A stretch of DNA of 64,000 bases from Acidimicrobiales bacterium. GTDB lineage: Bacteria > Actinomycetota > Acidimicrobiia > Acidimicrobiales > MedAcidi-G1. Below the pieces are notes generated by a model. It was not told where the DNA came from and did no database searches. It saw nothing but the letters and a program-made list of their open reading frames with translations. The stretch covers positions 1 through 64,000 of the forward strand of contig JAAZXY010000003.1 of the NCBI GenBank assembly GCA_014239855.1. The letters run 5' to 3'. The first letter of the stretch is position 1. Each line of letters begins with the position of its first letter. The position numbers were made by a program, and so were the translations under genes. Below are positions 1 to 7,149 of this stretch, piece after piece.

Positions 1-318
1 ATCGCCGGAAATGGCGTTCAGCGAACGAATCTGGATCTCCTCACCGGGACCCACCCGGACCTCGCCGAGGCTGCCGTCACCCAGATGATCAGCAACCGTG
101 CCGACCTCCTCCTGAGCAGGCGCAGCCGTCGTCGCCGGCGCAGCAGTCGTAGCCGGAGCAGCAGTCGTAGCCGGAGCAGCAGTCGTCGCCGGAGCAGCCG
201 TCGTGGCGACCGCGGAACCCCCGTCAGCGGTGTCGTCGTCCCCTCCCCCACCACAGGCGCTGGCCAACAGCGCCAAGGCCGCCACCAACGTCACCATCCA
301 ACGCGTTCGTCCCCACAT
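1..318 (-). CDS. ABC-type substrate-binding lipoprotein, 5' part only
   Basis: This is the N-terminal part of a gene that runs off the left edge. It opens with a lipoprotein signal peptide: arginines (MWGRTRW), a hydrophobic core and a lipobox ending ASAC, followed by GGGG. A low-complexity linker of repeated ATTAAP units comes next, then the start of a folded domain containing GPGEEIQIRSLNAISG. That opening resembles periplasmic binding proteins of the branched-chain amino acid (Leu/Ile/Val) type, but the ligand domain is mostly missing, so the call is tentative. An in-frame ATG lies three codons upstream at 327. I prefer 318 because GGAGGG sits 9 bases before it but directly abuts 327. The promoter/operator at 393-423 nearly matches the one before the neighbouring homologue. 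Confidence 0.7.
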   Translation of the reverse strand, partial: MWGRTRWMVTLVAALALLASACGGGGDDDTADGGSAVATTAAPATTAAPATTAAPATTAAPATTAAPAQEEVGTVADHLGDGSLGEVRVGPGEEIQIRSLNAISGD

Positions 319-392
319 GGAATTCATCCCTCCGTCGGCCACCAGGTGGTCGATTCGTCAACGTTCTGCCGGCTGACACGCCGGATCTGCGA

Positions 393-423
393 ACCATAGT
401 CGCAATCTGACGGTGTGTCAGAT
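393..423 (-). promoter_or_regulatory. Promoter with overlapping palindromic operator (lipoprotein gene 1)
   Basis: Read leftward, CTGACA and TATGGT are separated by exactly 17 bases and fit -35 and -10 boxes. The 17-bp inverted repeat TCTGACGGTGTGTCAGA (407-423) covers the -35 box and part of the spacer. A nearly identical arrangement precedes the next lipoprotein gene (2166-2195). A repressor bound here would block polymerase; the repressor is not identified. Confidence 0.65.
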
Positions 424-486
424 ATCCGTGGCAGTTCCAGGTGTCACCATCAGGCGTAGGCCGCCAAATTCAGGCCCGACACGCGA

Positions 487-537
487 CGGAGCCCCGGCGA
501 GCACCGGTCCCTGGGGACCGAGGCGGCCGGGGCTCCG
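487..537 (-). terminator. Nested hairpin downstream of the second lipoprotein gene
   Basis: A perfect 12-bp inverted repeat (CGGAGCCCCGGC at 487-498 with its complement at 526-537) encloses a second perfect stem (CGGTCCC at 505-511 with 514-520). It lies just beyond the leftward stop codon at 559. There is no clear U-tract, so a Rho-independent terminator is likely but not certain. Confidence 0.6.
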
Positions 538-558
538 ATCGAGCTGGTGCCTGCCCCC

Positions 559-2070
559 CTAGGGAGTGCCGTCCATCACCTCGGTCAGCGGCTCGAGGAC
601 ACCGTTGTCCGTGCCGTCGTCCCTGAAGATCGAGAGTCGGAAGGAATCCGAGGCATCGGCCTTTCCGGCATTCAACGAGGCGAACGGAGCGACCGGGAGG
701 CTGAACTGGGACATCGACTCGTAGGCCACCCGGAACGAATCGTGCGTCAGGTCCGGACCGGCCGCCGTGGCGATCATCTCGAACAGTCGCAACTGGGTGC
801 AGTGCGTCATGATCGAGCGCCACCACTTCTCGATGCCGTCCTCATGCGTGTCGGGCGAACCGACCGCGATCTCGGGATGCCGGGCCTCGAACGGCTTGAT
901 GCACCGCTCCTGGGCCTCGGCCTGCTCGAACTGCTCCTGTTCGGTCAGCCCGGTCAGCGTGATGGCACCGTCGGCCATGTCCGCCGTCACGTTGGTGCTC
1001 ATCGAGGTGAGGGTCTCGCTGTTGAAGGCGAAGAGTTCCAGGTCCAGACCGGCACGGTCGATGCCCCGGTAGCCGGCGCGGGCTCCACCGGCGAACACCA
1101 CCGCATCGGCACCCGAGGCACGGATTCGCTCCACGATCACGTCCCACCATGCGTCCTCGGCTTCGGTCTCACCACCGGTGATGTCGGTGCTCAGGTTGAG
1201 GACCACGTCGGCGCCCATCTCGTCCAGGACGGACAGCGCCGTCTCGTACGCCTCGGGACCATCGCCCCGGCCGACCACGACCAACTTCCTCCCGTCCAGG
1301 TAGCCGTTCTGCTGGAGCAGCGACAGGTACACCGCGACGCGACGGTTCTTGGCCGTTCCGTTCTCCAACCACGGCGCCGACGACTGGGCCAGCCGTTCCG
1401 CGTTGACCCGGCCACCGATCAGGATCGTGTTCTGCTGGCCGGTGATGCAGATGTTGGAGATCTCCGCCGGGCCCACGAATCCACCGAGCACGGCGAAGGT
1501 CTCGATATCGCCGGCCACCTCGAGGCACACGCCGTCGGCGCTGATACCCATACCGGGAATGGCGCTGAACGGGCGGACCGCGTCGAGCACGACCGTTCGC
1601 CCGTTGATGCCGCCGCGGTCGTTCAGGTCGGCCACCATGGCCTCCCAGACCAGGGTCTGGTCGCCCCATCCGTTGGGCGAGAAGCCCTTGTCGACCAACC
1701 AGTCGAAGTCGATGGTGGTCGCCGCGATGTGGATTGAGTCCTCGGTGACACCACGCCACGATGCGGTCAGAGGAGCCGCAGTCGTCGTGGTCGGTGCCGC
1801 GGTCGTCGCCGGGGCAGCCGTGGTGGTTGCAGCATCCTCGGTCGCCTCCTCGGCTTCAGGTTCAGCCTCGGGAGCGGCCGTGGTGGCCGGCGACACAGTG
1901 GTCGTTGGGGCAGCCGTCGTGGTCGGTGCCGCGGTCGTCGCCGGCGCAGCCGTCGTGGTCGCAGCAACGGGCTCGTCACCCGCGGCGTCGTCGCCTCCCC
2001 CACCGCAGGCGCTCGCCATCAGCGCGAACGCCGTCAGGATCGCCGGGAACCAGTACCTACGTTCCAACAT
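559..2070 (-). CDS. ABC transporter substrate-binding lipoprotein (branched-chain amino acid/amide type)
   Basis: A predicted extracytoplasmic solute receptor of about 503 residues. It has a short positive N-terminus, a hydrophobic segment and a lipobox (MASAC), then CGGGG and a roughly 80-residue linker rich in TTAAP and Glu/Ala. The folded part begins near SIHIAATTIDFDW and has the two-lobed type I binding-protein character, for example DLNDRGGINGRTVVLD and AVLGGFVGPAEI. No permease or ATPase gene is adjacent, so the transport partner and ligand are unknown; a non-transport sensory role is possible. ATG 2079 is an alternative start, but GGAGG directly abuts it and sits 9 bases before ATG 2070. 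Transcription probably starts from the promoter at 2166-2195. Confidence 0.85.
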   Translation of the reverse strand: MLERRYWFPAILTAFALMASACGGGGDDAAGDEPVAATTTAAPATTAAPTTTAAPTTTVSPATTAAPEAEPEAEEATEDAATTTAAPATTAAPTTTTAAPLTASWRGVTEDSIHIAATTIDFDWLVDKGFSPNGWGDQTLVWEAMVADLNDRGGINGRTVVLDAVRPFSAIPGMGISADGVCLEVAGDIETFAVLGGFVGPAEISNICITGQQNTILIGGRVNAERLAQSSAPWLENGTAKNRRVAVYLSLLQQNGYLDGRKLVVVGRGDGPEAYETALSVLDEMGADVVLNLSTDITGGETEAEDAWWDVIVERIRASGADAVVFAGGARAGYRGIDRAGLDLELFAFNSETLTSMSTNVTADMADGAITLTGLTEQEQFEQAEAQERCIKPFEARHPEIAVGSPDTHEDGIEKWWRSIMTHCTQLRLFEMIATAAGPDLTHDSFRVAYESMSQFSLPVAPFASLNAGKADASDSFRLSIFRDDGTDNGVLEPLTEVMDGTP

Positions 2071-2165
2071 CAGTTTCATCCTCCGTCGACCGGTGTGCGG
2101 TCGACCTGTTGAGTTGGCGGCCTCTTGTCTCAGGGCAGCCTCCGGCGTTGGTGCCGGATTCGAGG

Positions 2166-2195
2166 ACCATACCCACTTTCTGACGGATCGTCAGA
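2166..2195 (-). promoter_or_regulatory. Promoter with overlapping palindromic operator (lipoprotein gene 2)
   Basis: Leftward reading gives CTGACG, a 17-base spacer and TATGGT. The inverted repeat TCTGACGGATCGTCAGA (2179-2195) overlaps the -35 box and spacer. It differs from the palindrome at 407-423 only in the three central bases of the 17-mer, which implies one shared regulator for the two lipoprotein genes. Confidence 0.65.
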
Positions 2196-2300
2196 TTCCT
2201 GATCCAGATTTCCTGCCTCTCGGTTACCAACCCACAGAAGGGCGATCGGGAGGCTGGATCCCGTTCCGAACCGCCACCGCTACGGCTAGCGTTCCTGCTC

Positions 2301-3662
2301 ATGCCCCGGATGGAGATCGAGCTCACCAGCACACGAGAAGACGGCGACTGGACCTGGCGTGCCGCCGGCGCCCGTCAGCCCAGAGGCTCGGTCGGGGCAT
2401 CGCTTCTGCCCTCCGGTGCCGCGGTCGGCGACGTTCTGCGCGTCGAGGTCGAACAGTTCATGGACGGCATCGAGGTCACCTCGGTGCTGGCCGCCAAGGA
2501 CGCCCGTCAGGCACCTGAACTGCTGGAGATGCTGGGATCAGGCGGCGAAGAGCCCCTGGTGACCACCCGTCTGGCCGGCAAGCGGAACCGTCGCCGGGAT
2601 GACGATGGCCCGCGAGGCGGTCGGGACCGTCGCGGCGGGCGTGACGGTGGCCGAGGTGACCGGCGAGATGGCGATCGTCGCGGCCCCCGCCGTGACGGCG
2701 AGAGCCGGGGCCGGACCGACGGCCCGGGAGGCGACCGTCGTGATGGCGGCGACCGACGTTCCCGCCCCCCGCGCGGTGGCCAGCGCGATGGCCAGCGCGA
2801 TGGCCAGCGCGATGGTCAACGCGATGGCCAGCGTGGCCGCGATTCCGGCGATCGGCGGACTCGCAACCGACCGGCGGCTGACGCCAACCAGAAGCCACGG
2901 GCCAAGCGCCTGCGTCCGCGTCGTGTCCATCGGAAGGCCGCAGTTAGCGCCCTGCCGGAGGATCAGAAGCTGCTGGCCCAGATCCTGTTGCGCGACGGCG
3001 TCCCCGGTGTGCGGTCGGCCATCGAGAATCAGAACAAGGCGTCCGAGGCTGCCGGCGAACCACCGATCCCCGCTGCCCTGCTCCTGAAGCTGGCCGAACG
3101 GATCCACCCGTCGCTGCGAATCGCCGACTGGCAGGACCGGGCCGAGGCCGCGCTGGCCGGCATCGACGACGTCGACCTGCGTGACCTTCGGTCCGTGGTG
3201 GTGGCCGCCGAGCAGTCTGCCAAGGGCGAGGACAACAAGGCTCTGGCCGAACAGATCCGTGCCGGCCTGGCCGCTCGGGTGGAACGCGAGCATCAGGCCT
3301 GGTTGGTCGATGTCACCTCGGCGCTCGACGACGACCGGGTGGTCCGGGCCCTCCGACTCAGCTCCCGCCCACCCAAGGCGGGTGCTCCCCTGCCCACCCC
3401 ACTCATGGACCGCCTGACCTCCATGGCTGCCGCCGGCCTCACCGCCGACACCAGTCAGGACCGTTGGGCCACGGTGCTCGACGCCATCTCACTGTCACCG
3501 GTCCACACCCGGGTCGTCCCCGAGGGCCTCCCGGCCGAGCCCAACGAGCAGCTGCTCGCCGCGGTCAAGCGGCTCTCCATGACCGTCCCCGACATCGCCC
3601 GGGCATTCGGTATCGAGCCCACGCCGCCGCCTCGGGCCCGTCGGGGGCGCACTCGTTCCTGA
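2301..3662 (+). CDS. RGG/RDGQ-rich disordered protein with flanking folded regions, function unknown
   Basis: I do not recognise a named family. Residues 1-85 contain alternating hydrophobic and charged strands (VGDVLRVEVEQFMDGIEVTSV) that look like a small beta-barrel, possibly OB or S1-like. Residues about 95-215 are very rich in Arg, Gly and Asp, with RGGRDRRGGRDGGRGD and five GQRD-type units encoded by a 12-bp DNA repeat. The C-terminal 230 residues are helical and lack low complexity (LPEDQKLLAQILLRDGVPGVR, then RIADWQDRAEAALAGID). RGG-type tracts usually bind RNA, so an RNA-associated role is a reasonable inference, not shown. TAGCGT lies 8 bases before the ATG, suggesting a leaderless mRNA. 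Confidence 0.75.
   Translation: MPRMEIELTSTREDGDWTWRAAGARQPRGSVGASLLPSGAAVGDVLRVEVEQFMDGIEVTSVLAAKDARQAPELLEMLGSGGEEPLVTTRLAGKRNRRRDDDGPRGGRDRRGGRDGGRGDRRDGDRRGPRRDGESRGRTDGPGGDRRDGGDRRSRPPRGGQRDGQRDGQRDGQRDGQRGRDSGDRRTRNRPAADANQKPRAKRLRPRRVHRKAAVSALPEDQKLLAQILLRDGVPGVRSAIENQNKASEAAGEPPIPAALLLKLAERIHPSLRIADWQDRAEAALAGIDDVDLRDLRSVVVAAEQSAKGEDNKALAEQIRAGLAARVEREHQAWLVDVTSALDDDRVVRALRLSSRPPKAGAPLPTPLMDRLTSMAAAGLTADTSQDRWATVLDAISLSPVHTRVVPEGLPAEPNEQLLAAVKRLSMTVPDIARAFGIEPTPPPRARRGRTRS
2778..2837 (+). repeat. 12-bp tandem repeat, 5 units, coding GQRD
   Basis: The unit GGCCAGCGCGAT occurs three times perfectly from 2778, followed by two diverged copies (2814 and 2826). It is in frame and gives the GQRD repeats of the RGG-rich protein. 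Copy number may vary between strains. Confidence 0.9.
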
Positions 3663-3704
3663 TCGGGATCCCCCCATCAGGAACCGCTCACTAGGGTCCG
3701 CGCC

Positions 3705-4466
3705 ATGACCGTCCATTTTGAAGCCCGTGACCACGTCGCGGTCATCACCCTCGACCGTCCTGAGGCCCGCAACGCCGTCAACCATGAGTTGGCGGCCGAC
3801 CTGGAATCGGCCATCGACCGGCTGGAGGCCGACGACTCCCTCTGGATGGGCGTCCTGGCCGGTGCCGGCCCGGCCTTCTGTGCCGGAGCCGACCTGAAGG
3901 CGGTGGCCTCCGGCAGGGCCAACCTGTCGACCGATCGCGGTGGGTTCGCCGGCATCGTCCGCCGGAAGCGGACCAAGCCGATCATCGCCGCCGTCGAGGG
4001 ACCCGCTCTGGCCGGAGGGTTCGAGATCGTCCTGTCCTGCGACCTTGTGGTGGCCGGAACCGACGCCCGATTCGGGATCCCCGAGGTGAAGCGGTCGCTC
4101 ATCGCCAATGCCGGTGGCCTGATACGGCTGCCCCGGGTCCTTCCCCGCAACCTGGCCATGGAGATGGCCCTTACCGGTGAGCCGATCAGCGCCGAGACGG
4201 CCCACCGGCACGGAGTGGTGAACCGACTCGTCGATCCCGGTGGAGCGTTGGACGCTGCCCTGAGCCTGGCGGCCGAGATCGGCGCCAACGCTCCCCTGGC
4301 CGTCCGGGCATCACGTCAGGTCATCGTCGAAGCTGGCCTGCTGGACGACGATACGGCCTTCGCCCTGAGCGCCGAGGCATCCCGGGCCGTGTTCCGGTCC
4401 GAGGACTTCCAGGAGGGCCCGAGGGCCTTCATCGAGAAGCGGCCACCCAACTGGCAGGGACGCTAG
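3705..4466 (+). CDS. Enoyl-CoA hydratase/isomerase family protein
   Basis: A 253-residue crotonase-fold enzyme expected to act on acyl-CoA thioesters, typically hydrating trans-2-enoyl-CoA in beta-oxidation. The oxyanion-hole segments are visible: FCAGADLK near residue 63, and EGPALAGGFEIVLSCD near 100, whose Glu matches one catalytic glutamate of the family. FGIPEVKRSL follows, where the second catalytic Glu normally sits. Length is normal. The exact substrate cannot be assigned because no other beta-oxidation gene is adjacent. TAGGGT occurs 7 bases before the ATG, consistent with a leaderless transcript. It converges on the NUDIX gene with 9 bases between stop codons. Confidence 0.9.
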   Translation: MTVHFEARDHVAVITLDRPEARNAVNHELAADLESAIDRLEADDSLWMGVLAGAGPAFCAGADLKAVASGRANLSTDRGGFAGIVRRKRTKPIIAAVEGPALAGGFEIVLSCDLVVAGTDARFGIPEVKRSLIANAGGLIRLPRVLPRNLAMEMALTGEPISAETAHRHGVVNRLVDPGGALDAALSLAAEIGANAPLAVRASRQVIVEAGLLDDDTAFALSAEASRAVFRSEDFQEGPRAFIEKRPPNWQGR

Positions 4467-4475
4467 GGCGGCCTG

Positions 4476-4892
4476 CTAGAGGGGCAACCGGCCGGTCGGA
4501 ACCACCTCGTGGTCGGCCAGGAACGCCGCCAGGCCATCCACGAGGTCCGTGCAGCCCAGTTCGTCGAAGGCCAACCAGGTCGCCTCGTCGGCATCGGACC
4601 CGGCCGCCGGGGGGACCTCATCGAGCACGTCCACCCGGAAGTTGGCGATCACGAAATGGTGGTCGACGCCCATCCGTTCCACCCAGCCCAGGAGCGGCCC
4701 ACAGAGGCCGTCGAGACCGGTCTCTTCACGTAGTTCGCGGACGACGGCGGCGACCATGGCCTCGCCCGCCTCGACCCGACCCCCGGGAAGTGACCACCGT
4801 CCCCGTCCGGGATCGGTTCCCCGCCGGATCAGCAACAGTCGATCATCGTCGACCACCACCGCACCGACACAGAGTTCCGGTCGGCCCGTCAT
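4476..4892 (-). CDS. NUDIX hydrolase
   Basis: A 138-residue single-domain NUDIX protein. The full signature Gx5Ex7REUxEExGU is present (GGRVEAGEAMVAAVVRELRE followed by ETGL), so the metal-binding Glu residues are intact and diphosphate hydrolysis of a nucleoside-diphosphate derivative is expected. The substrate cannot be told from the sequence; its length fits MutT-like or ADP-ribose-type housekeeping enzymes. It follows the GNAT gene by 24 bases and is probably co-transcribed with it and the zinc-ribbon gene upstream. Confidence 0.9.
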   Translation of the reverse strand: MTGRPELCVGAVVVDDDRLLLIRRGTDPGRGRWSLPGGRVEAGEAMVAAVVRELREETGLDGLCGPLLGWVERMGVDHHFVIANFRVDVLDEVPPAAGSDADEATWLAFDELGCTDLVDGLAAFLADHEVVPTGRLPL

Positions 4893-4916
4893 GAGAAGCG
4901 GGTCATCATGAGCGGG

Positions 4917-5393
4917 TCACCGACCGTCCAACCAGCGGTGGACAAGGATGGCTCGGGCCACCATGCCCTGGGACTCGAAGAAGTTCTTGGTGGCACGGTC
5001 CCCCGGTAGGGCCGTGGACTGGATGGCCACCGCGCCCCGGGCCAGGGCCTCGGCCTTCAGGGCCTCGATGAGCGCCTCGCCGACCCCCACCGAACGGGCC
5101 TCGGGATCCACGAACAACTCGTCCACCACGGCGTGGAGGCTTCCGTCGGAGACGGGGGCCACCGTCATGAGCCCGTAGCCGATCGGCGTCCCGTCGATAC
5201 ATCCCAACAGGACGATGGCGTCGGGGTCCTCGACCGCCGCCATGGCCCGGGCACCCGGATCGACCCGGTACGGGTCCAGGCGTTGGACGACGTCCCCGCC
5301 CTTCTTGTCGGGCAACTCGGCTCGGGCGGCGGCGACCAGCGACCCGAGGATCGCCGCGTCGGCCGGTTCGGCGGGCCGGACGGACTCCTCCAT
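4917..5393 (-). CDS. GNAT family N-acetyltransferase
   Basis: A 158-residue protein with the GNAT fold. The N-terminal VRPAEPADAAILGSLV strand-helix is typical. The acetyl-CoA pyrophosphate-binding motif appears as DPEARSVGVGEALIEAL (an R/Q-x-x-G-x-G/A variant), followed by a C-terminal segment with NFFESQGMVARAI that matches the last helix and strand. The acceptor substrate is unknown. It is the middle gene of a leftward set (zinc-ribbon protein, GNAT, NUDIX). GAAGGG about 8 bases before the ATG is a plausible ribosome-binding site. Confidence 0.85.
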   Translation of the reverse strand: MEESVRPAEPADAAILGSLVAAARAELPDKKGGDVVQRLDPYRVDPGARAMAAVEDPDAIVLLGCIDGTPIGYGLMTVAPVSDGSLHAVVDELFVDPEARSVGVGEALIEALKAEALARGAVAIQSTALPGDRATKNFFESQGMVARAILVHRWLDGR

Positions 5394-5456
5394 CAGGCAC
5401 GCCCTTCCATCAGATGGGGGGCCCTCACCGGAGCATCGCTCCCGGAGGATCGGGGC

Positions 5457-5933
5457 TCAGGAGATCGGGCCACCGCAGTGACCGCACTCCCCTGACGCGG
5501 CGACCGCCGCGGCCTGGACCAGCAGGAAGCAGTGAGGGCAGTGGAGCTCGTCGTCCTGACGTTCCACGAGGCCGTCGGGCGAGGGCTTGGGCGCTGCAGC
5601 CTTGATGGCCGCCTCGTCCTCGTCTTCATCTTCCTCGTCCTCTTCGGCAGCGATCCGGTCACGCAGGATGGCATCCAGGTCGTCCTCGACCTCGTCGTCG
5701 TCCTCGTCCTCTTCTTCGGACGCCGATTCGCCAGCGGGACGGGCGCCTTCCTCGTCGTCGTCGTCCTCGTCATCCTCTTCGGACGTCTGGGACTCTTCGA
5801 CTCCCTCAGCGGATTCCTCACCCGACTCGTCGTCGCCGAACTCGTCGCCGTCCAGATCCGCCGCTTCACCACCACCGGTGGTCGCGTCGTCCAACTGGTC
5901 GTCGGAAGGTTCGTCGGTATCGGAATCACTCAT
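5457..5933 (-). CDS. Acidic protein with C-terminal zinc ribbon, DUF4193-like
   Basis: A 158-residue protein. About the first 120 residues are dominated by Asp, Glu and Ser (runs such as EEDDEDDDDEEGARP) and are predicted disordered. The last 35 residues hold four cysteines as CPHC and CGHC with CFLLVQ after the first pair, a zinc ribbon. Both the DDLDAILRDRIA segment and the CxxCFLV motif recall the actinobacterial DUF4193 family, whose function is unknown, but here the acidic region is far longer. I infer a divergent or expanded member. No enzymatic motif is visible. The opposite strand reads as a Ser-rich or Leu-rich open frame, which is an artefact of this composition. Confidence 0.75.
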   Translation of the reverse strand: MSDSDTDEPSDDQLDDATTGGGEAADLDGDEFGDDESGEESAEGVEESQTSEEDDEDDDDEEGARPAGESASEEEDEDDDEVEDDLDAILRDRIAAEEDEEDEDEDEAAIKAAAPKPSPDGLVERQDDELHCPHCFLLVQAAAVAASGECGHCGGPIS

Positions 5934-6033
5934 CTGGGCCTCGGAAAGATCTCTGGTGTGGTCGCGGCGGGATCATAGACAGGTTCTCGGCCCGTGCGGC
6001 CCACCCGCCTCATCGGCCCCCGGCGTCAGCTGG

Positions 6034-7149
6034 TCAGCGCCCGGTGTAGTTGCCGTCAGGGAGCCGGGTCGGCAGCCCGATCGCCGGGTCTTCGAGGATG
6101 GCCACCACGGCAGGGTCGACGGATCGAAGCAGGGCTGCCGTGCACGGTTCCCACTCCTCGGCGATCTCGCCACATCGGCCGACCTGGGCGCCCAGAAGCG
6201 TGGTGTGGGCCCAGTAGATGTACTCGGAAACCTGGCAGCCGTATTCGCAGCTGTCGTCGTCGTAGTGCCACCACGCTCCGTCCGGATAGCGGTTCGGAAC
6301 CTCGTCGAAGAATCCTCCCCGGGCCGCGTCCATGGCCCGGGTCAGCGCTGAGTGTCGAATCGGCGACAGGAGGCCGGGATGGTTGGGCACCCACCCGTGG
6401 TCGAAGACGAGGTGATGGACCTCCTCCAGGGTGGCGTCGAAGCGGTAGCCCTGGTTCGTCTCGTCGGCCAGCAGGTCCTGCAGGGCCTCGCCGTCCACCG
6501 ACGCCGAGTACGACCAGATGCCCGAGTCCTCGAGGTCGTCCTCGGTGGCCCCTATGACCAGGCCGGCGTTCCTGCTGACCATCATGGTCGGGACGTCGGG
6601 ATCGTCGGGTTCACCGTCATCGTCACCGTCGAGGTACTGGGCCAGGACGTGCCCCGCGTGCTCCACCTTGTCATCCGGGGTGGCCGCCGTGGCGAAGATC
6701 GGTACGCCGAAGACGTCGAGGAACTTCGAGAAGTGGTCCCGGTACTCCGCGAACCGATCGGGAACAGGGCCCACCGTCAGGTCCAGGGCGAACGTCACCG
6801 CAGCAGTGGGCGGCACGGTCGGTGGAACGGTCGCTTCTGGAACGGTCGCTGCCGGGAGGGTCGTCGGCGCCGCGGTGGAAGGAGGCACGGTCGATGGCGG
6901 GACCGTGACGGTAGGCGCCGTGGTCGTAGCGACCGTGGTCGTCGCAGAGACGGAGCTGCTCGGCGCCTCCGTCGTGGTGACGGCCGTCGGCTCACTGGTG
7001 GTGGCCGGGGGCACCGTGCTCGAAACACTGGCCCCGGTGGTCACCGGAGCGGCCGTATCGGCGCTGACCTCGGTAGCCCCTCCCCCACCACACGCCGTGG
7101 CGGCCGCTGCAACCACCACAAATCCGACCCACCACGCCCGGGGCGACAT
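6034..7149 (-). CDS. Lipoprotein with Thr/Pro-rich linker and putative metal-binding domain
   Basis: A 371-residue secreted protein. The signal peptide ends in a lipobox with Cys20, followed by GGGG, the same start as the two substrate-binding lipoproteins. Residues about 30-118 form a Thr/Pro/Val-rich linker. The domain from about 119 to the end has an EF-hand-like acidic loop (DGDDDGEPDD at 174-183) and a helix EEVHHLVFDHG (242-252) whose clustered Glu/His residues could bind zinc, although it is not a canonical HExxH. Three or four Cys lie near the C-terminus. I infer a cell-surface metal-binding protein or peptidase-like protein; the family is unrecognised. It shares one base with the ThyX-like gene (TGATG), so it is co-translated. 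Confidence 0.75.
   Translation of the reverse strand: MSPRAWWVGFVVVAAAATACGGGGATEVSADTAAPVTTGASVSSTVPPATTSEPTAVTTTEAPSSSVSATTTVATTTAPTVTVPPSTVPPSTAAPTTLPAATVPEATVPPTVPPTAAVTFALDLTVGPVPDRFAEYRDHFSKFLDVFGVPIFATAATPDDKVEHAGHVLAQYLDGDDDGEPDDPDVPTMMVSRNAGLVIGATEDDLEDSGIWSYSASVDGEALQDLLADETNQGYRFDATLEEVHHLVFDHGWVPNHPGLLSPIRHSALTRAMDAARGGFFDEVPNRYPDGAWWHYDDDSCEYGCQVSEYIYWAHTTLLGAQVGRCGEIAEEWEPCTAALLRSVDPAVVAILEDPAIGLPTRLPDGNYTGR

Noticed and set aside
5532..6351. Rightward Val/Leu-rich and Ser-rich open frames opposite the zinc-ribbon gene
   Set aside because: They are mirror images of Asp/Glu codons (GAC, GAG) in the acidic gene, with no start signal or conserved motif.
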